DNA from: Saccharofermentans sp.
GTDB lineage: Bacteria; Bacillota_A; Clostridia; Saccharofermentanales; Saccharofermentanaceae
Assembly: GCA_024695565.1 (NCBI GenBank)
Contig: JAILHX010000007.1
Coordinates: forward strand, 1-36,910
Direction of reading: 5' to 3'
Length of the DNA: 36,910 bases
Below, one piece after another: positions 34,940 through 36,910 of this stretch; within the stretch, counting starts at the first letter, position 1; every line of letters begins with the position of its first letter. The position numbers were made by a program, and so were the translations under genes. The notes beneath the pieces were generated by a model that did not search any database, was not told the DNA's origin, and saw only the letters and a list, made by a program, of their open reading frames with translations.

Positions 34940-35710
34940 ATGGTAGAAATCCTTACTAATGAAGAATTTGAGAAGATGAAGGCGGCAGGCAAGATCCTGC
35001 AGCACGTTTTCAAGGCATGCAGAGACGAGATCAAGCCCGGCATCTCTACCCACGACGTAGATAAGCTCTGCTATGACATCATCAGAAGCTATGATGCCAT
35101 CCCGTCATTTCTGAATTACGGACAGCCTCCGTTCCCCGGAACGATCTGCGCTTCCGTTAATGATGAAGTCGTTCACGGAATTCCGAGAAAGTCGAGAATT
35201 CTCCAGGAAGGTGATATTATCTCTGTTGATGTCGGCGCTATTCTTGACGGATATCAGTCGGATGCATGCAGAACTTACATGGTCGGCGAGGTTGCCCCCG
35301 AAGTCAAGGATCTTGTAGAGCGTACCGAGAAGTCCTTCTGGAAGGGTTTGGAGTTTGCCAAGGTCGGCATGAGAACAGGTGACATCGGCCATGCGGTTCA
35401 GGAATACTGCGAGAGCTTCGGCTACGGAGTAGTAAGAGAACTTACAGGCCACGGTATCGGAACAACGATGCACCAGGATCCGGACGTTCCCAATTACGGA
35501 AGACCCGGTCACGGCTATAAGCTCAAGAAGGGTATGGCTATCTGCATCGAACCGATGATCACATTGGGTACCAGAGAGATCGAGCTTTTAGACGACCGCT
35601 GGACTATAGTTACACAGGATGGCAAGCCTGCCAGCCACTACGAGAACACGATTTTAATTACGGATGAAGGTCCGTACCTTACAACTTATGACTATGAGGA
35701 GGGTTTTTAA
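34940..35710 (+). CDS. map: Methionine aminopeptidase, type I
   Basis: This 256-residue dinuclear metal enzyme removes the initiator methionine from nascent proteins. Ligands and catalytic residues are visible: H79 in EVVHGIP, D97 in SVDVGA, D108 in YQSDACRTY, the His in TGHGIG, the Glu in CIEPM and the Glu in YENTILIT. It lacks the N-terminal zinc or SH3-binding extension. The ribosome binding site is weak (AAAAGG) and the gene starts 19 bases after adk. Its stop shares a base with the infA start. Confidence 0.97.
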   Translation: MVEILTNEEFEKMKAAGKILQHVFKACRDEIKPGISTHDVDKLCYDIIRSYDAIPSFLNYGQPPFPGTICASVNDEVVHGIPRKSRILQEGDIISVDVGAILDGYQSDACRTYMVGEVAPEVKDLVERTEKSFWKGLEFAKVGMRTGDIGHAVQEYCESFGYGVVRELTGHGIGTTMHQDPDVPNYGRPGHGYKLKKGMAICIEPMITLGTREIELLDDRWTIVTQDGKPASHYENTILITDEGPYLTTYDYEEGF

Positions 35711-35943
35711 TGGCGAAGGAAGATGTTATTGAAGTACTGGGAGTAGTTGATGAAGCATTGCCCAATGCAATGTTCAAGGTAAAGCTCGACAGCGGCCACA
35801 TCGTGCTCGCTCATTTATCAGGAAAGCTTAGACAGAATTACATCAAGATTCTTCCGGGCGATAAAGTAACAATGGAAATCTCTCCTTATGACCTTTCCCG
35901 CGGCAGAATCACCTGGAGAGGCGAGAAGAAGCCTAAGGCATAA
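35710..35943 (+). CDS. infA: Translation initiation factor IF-1
   Basis: This 77-residue S1-type OB-fold protein binds the ribosomal A site during initiation. The typical words [55 protein letters not shown] are present with a short basic tail slightly longer than usual. TAATG overlaps map by one base. It is the last gene before a terminator, whereas in most Firmicutes rpmJ follows directly. Confidence 0.97.
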   Translation: MAKEDVIEVLGVVDEALPNAMFKVKLDSGHIVLAHLSGKLRQNYIKILPGDKVTMEISPYDLSRGRITWRGEKKPKA

Positions 35944-35960
35944 TTCGTTTTGTCATATTC

Positions 35961-35999
35961 GGATGCTTTCTTTTTGGAAGGCATCCATTTTAATTTTGC
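35961..35999 (+). terminator. Terminator after infA
   Basis: GGATGCTTTC (35961-35970) pairs with GAAGGCATCC (35977-35986) over TTTTTG with one wobble, followed by ATTTTAATTTT. It cuts the secY-infA unit from rpmJ. Confidence 0.82.
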
Positions 36000-36003
36000 A
36001 AAA

Positions 36004-36107
36004 TTGAGGGTAAACATGAGGGCTTAGCCTCAAGTTTAGCCTCATTTTTATTCAAGCAAGCGAAAAATGAGGGCGGATGTGAGGGTATGGCCTCAAAAAC
36101 ACCCTCA
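36004..36107. repeat. Two copies of a GAGG/CCTC palindromic unit
   Basis: In the first copy GAGG starts at 36006 and 36018, and CCTC at 36028 and 36040. In the second copy the same words start at 36069, 36081, 36091 and 36103. Offsets 0, 12, 22 and 34 are identical, and the copies are 63 bases apart. Within each copy the words fold as a nested hairpin. Across copies CCTCATTTTT (36040-36049) pairs perfectly with AAAAATGAGG (36063-36072). Confidence 0.85.
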
Positions 36108-36150
36108 AATCCGGCATCAGCAGGAATTTGCTGACAATTAAAACTTTTAG

Positions 36151-36178
36151 TTGAAAACCATAAGGATTCTGCTATAAT
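36151..36178 (+). promoter_or_regulatory. Strong promoter of rpmJ-rpsM
   Basis: TTGAAA (36151-36156), 16 bases, TATAAT (36173-36178), with TGC directly before the -10 (extended -10). This is the best promoter match in the window. Confidence 0.8.
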
Positions 36179-36247
36179 AGTTCAGCATGCGCTCAAAAGG
36201 CGCCTGTATTTGTTGTGGAAAAATAACAGCAACAGGAGGTTACTTAC

Positions 36248-36361
36248 ATGAAAGTACGACCGTCAGTAAAGCCGATGTGCGAGAAGTGCAAGATCATTCG
36301 TCGCAACGGCAAGGTTATGGTCATTTGCTCCGACCCTAAGCATAAGCAGAGACAGGGTTAA
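36248..36361 (+). CDS. rpmJ: 50S ribosomal protein L36, zinc-type
   Basis: A 37-residue ribosomal protein, [14 protein letters not shown] then [20 protein letters not shown] to RQG. The zinc ligands C11, C14, C27 and H32 are all present, so it is the C+ form that needs zinc. AGGAGG at 36234-36239 precedes the ATG by 8 bases. It has its own promoter and is separated from rpsM by 222 bases instead of the usual few tens. Confidence 0.97.
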   Translation: MKVRPSVKPMCEKCKIIRRNGKVMVICSDPKHKQRQG

Positions 36362-36540
36362 TGCATTTGACGGGTCTTCATATAGTACGGAATTAGCCCC
36401 GTACGCACCAGACGAAGACCGCGGGATATAGCTCCTTCCCGCAAAACACATTATTTATATAAGTAATCATACTATTTAACCCCGTACCGAAAGGGCGGCT
36501 GCTCCCTAACCCGGAGTTCCTTGACTTACGCGTGTCAAAA
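36362..36540 (+). ncRNA. Candidate structured RNA in the rpmJ-rpsM spacer
   Basis: GGTCTTC (36373-36379) pairs with GAAGACC (36414-36420), enclosing GTACGG (36385-36390) paired with CCGTAC (36399-36404). GCGGGA (36421-36426) pairs with TCCCGC (36437-36442). A second CCCGTAC occurs at 36481 and could compete. TTGAC (36521-36525) pairs with GTCAA (36534-36538). The segment is GC-richer than its flanks and has no coding frame. It may be an autoregulatory leader for rpsM; no family match is claimed. Confidence 0.5.
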
Positions 36541-36583
36541 TAGAGATTAAAAACCATTTTTATCCAATATGGAGGTACACTAA

Positions 36584-36910
36584 ATGGCTCGTATAGCCGG
36601 CGTAGATTTACCGAATGATAAGAGAATTGAAATCGCTCTTACGTACATTTACGGAATCGGAAGAACAAGTGCGGATAAGATTATTGCCGATACAGGCATC
36701 AATCCCGACACACGCGTCAAGGATTTGACAGAAGATGAGGTTGCGAAGATCCGTGACCAGATCGAGAACAATTACAAGGTCGAGGGTGACCTTAAGAGAG
36801 AAGTACAGTCCAACATCAAGAGACTTACTGATATCGGTTGCCTTCGCGGCCGTCGCCACAGACTGGGTCTCCCTGTAAGAGGCCAGCGTACAAAGACTAA
36901 TGCTCGTACA
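36584..36910 (+). CDS. rpsM: 30S ribosomal protein S13 (3' end outside window)
   Basis: The first 109 of roughly 120 residues are visible. They begin [20 protein letters not shown] and include YIYGIGRT, the conserved [25 protein letters not shown] region near the 3' end of the gene. S13 lies in the 30S head and contacts tRNA and the B1 bridges. GGAGG (36571-36575) is 8 bases before the ATG. In the usual alpha operon rpsK, rpsD, rpoA and rplQ follow. Confidence 0.97.
   Translation, partial: MARIAGVDLPNDKRIEIALTYIYGIGRTSADKIIADTGINPDTRVKDLTEDEVAKIRDQIENNYKVEGDLKREVQSNIKRLTDIGCLRGRRHRLGLPVRGQRTKTNART

Larger units (their letters stand above)
35944..36247. other. Intergenic gap between infA and rpmJ
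   Basis: The 304 bases contain the infA terminator, two copies of a GAGG/CCTC palindromic unit (36004-36107) and the rpmJ promoter and leader. No gene is seen. Confidence 0.8.

Overview
The window reads as a chromosomal segment of an anaerobic, carbohydrate-fermenting member of the Clostridia (Bacillota). The supporting evidence is the gene content: HPr kinase linked to MurB, RapZ and WhiA, a zinc-type (Gram-positive) adenylate kinase, a Cys-type L36, lipoproteins with T/E/P-rich linkers, and paired cellobiose and cellodextrin phosphorylases as in cellulolytic clostridia. Genus cannot be fixed by eye; a rumen, gut or digester Clostridia lineage is my inference. I see no transposase, integrase, phage gene, tRNA or rRNA, so this is mostly core genome with unusual intergenic repeats.

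Layout, left to right. (1) 1-1088: the 3' part of a surface adhesin-like repeat protein with a possible sorting signal, closed by a strong terminator. (2) 1200-2318: a minimal DEAD-box helicase. (3) 7319-2338, minus strand: one tight operon of two CobW/COG0523-type GTPases followed by TrkA and TrkH potassium uptake. The first GTPase carries a DUF1980/YcgQ-like C-terminal domain and the second a very long His/Asp tract. (4) 7429-9052: Dus tRNA-dihydrouridine synthase and a TTG-started membrane protein. (5) 9053-9724: a 670-base gap with a tandem array of palindromic units. (6) 9725-13105: a 2-hydroxyacid dehydrogenase (minus), a CbiG-like orphan protein and an acidic lipoprotein. (7) 13268-14674: a sugar-type solute-binding lipoprotein without a transporter nearby. 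(8) 14675-15468: a 790-base gap with a 22-base tandem repeat, a 174-base palindrome and a 35-base direct repeat. (9) 15469-24706: cbp, cdp, hprK, murB, rapZ and whiA, apparently one long transcription unit. (10) 24814-28016: acyl-ACP thioesterase, a membrane-anchored beta-propeller protein and a small unknown. (11) 28164-32834: membrane protein, uridine-kinase-like protein, MetA, NnrD and alanine racemase. (12) 32940-36910: secY, adk, map, infA, then a terminator, a repeat pair and a new promoter, then rpmJ, a structured 220-base spacer and rpsM (cut by the window end).

How the genes fit together. Cellodextrins entering the cell would be split by Cdp and Cbp with phosphate, giving glucose 1-phosphate and glucose. 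HprK, which senses glycolytic state and phosphorylates HPr on serine, sits 21 bases behind cdp with no terminator, so carbon supply and carbon-catabolite signalling look transcriptionally coupled, with the cell-wall/division genes murB, rapZ and whiA behind them. The CobW pair suggests metal (probably zinc) handling. Its fusion to potassium uptake genes by 4-base overlaps is odd.

The least explained material is intergenic. Three different gaps each hold short words repeated at fixed 7-, 11- or 12-base spacing followed by their inverted complements, making alternative nested hairpins. The rpmJ-rpsM spacer looks like a structured RNA. These are the best candidates here for something undescribed.
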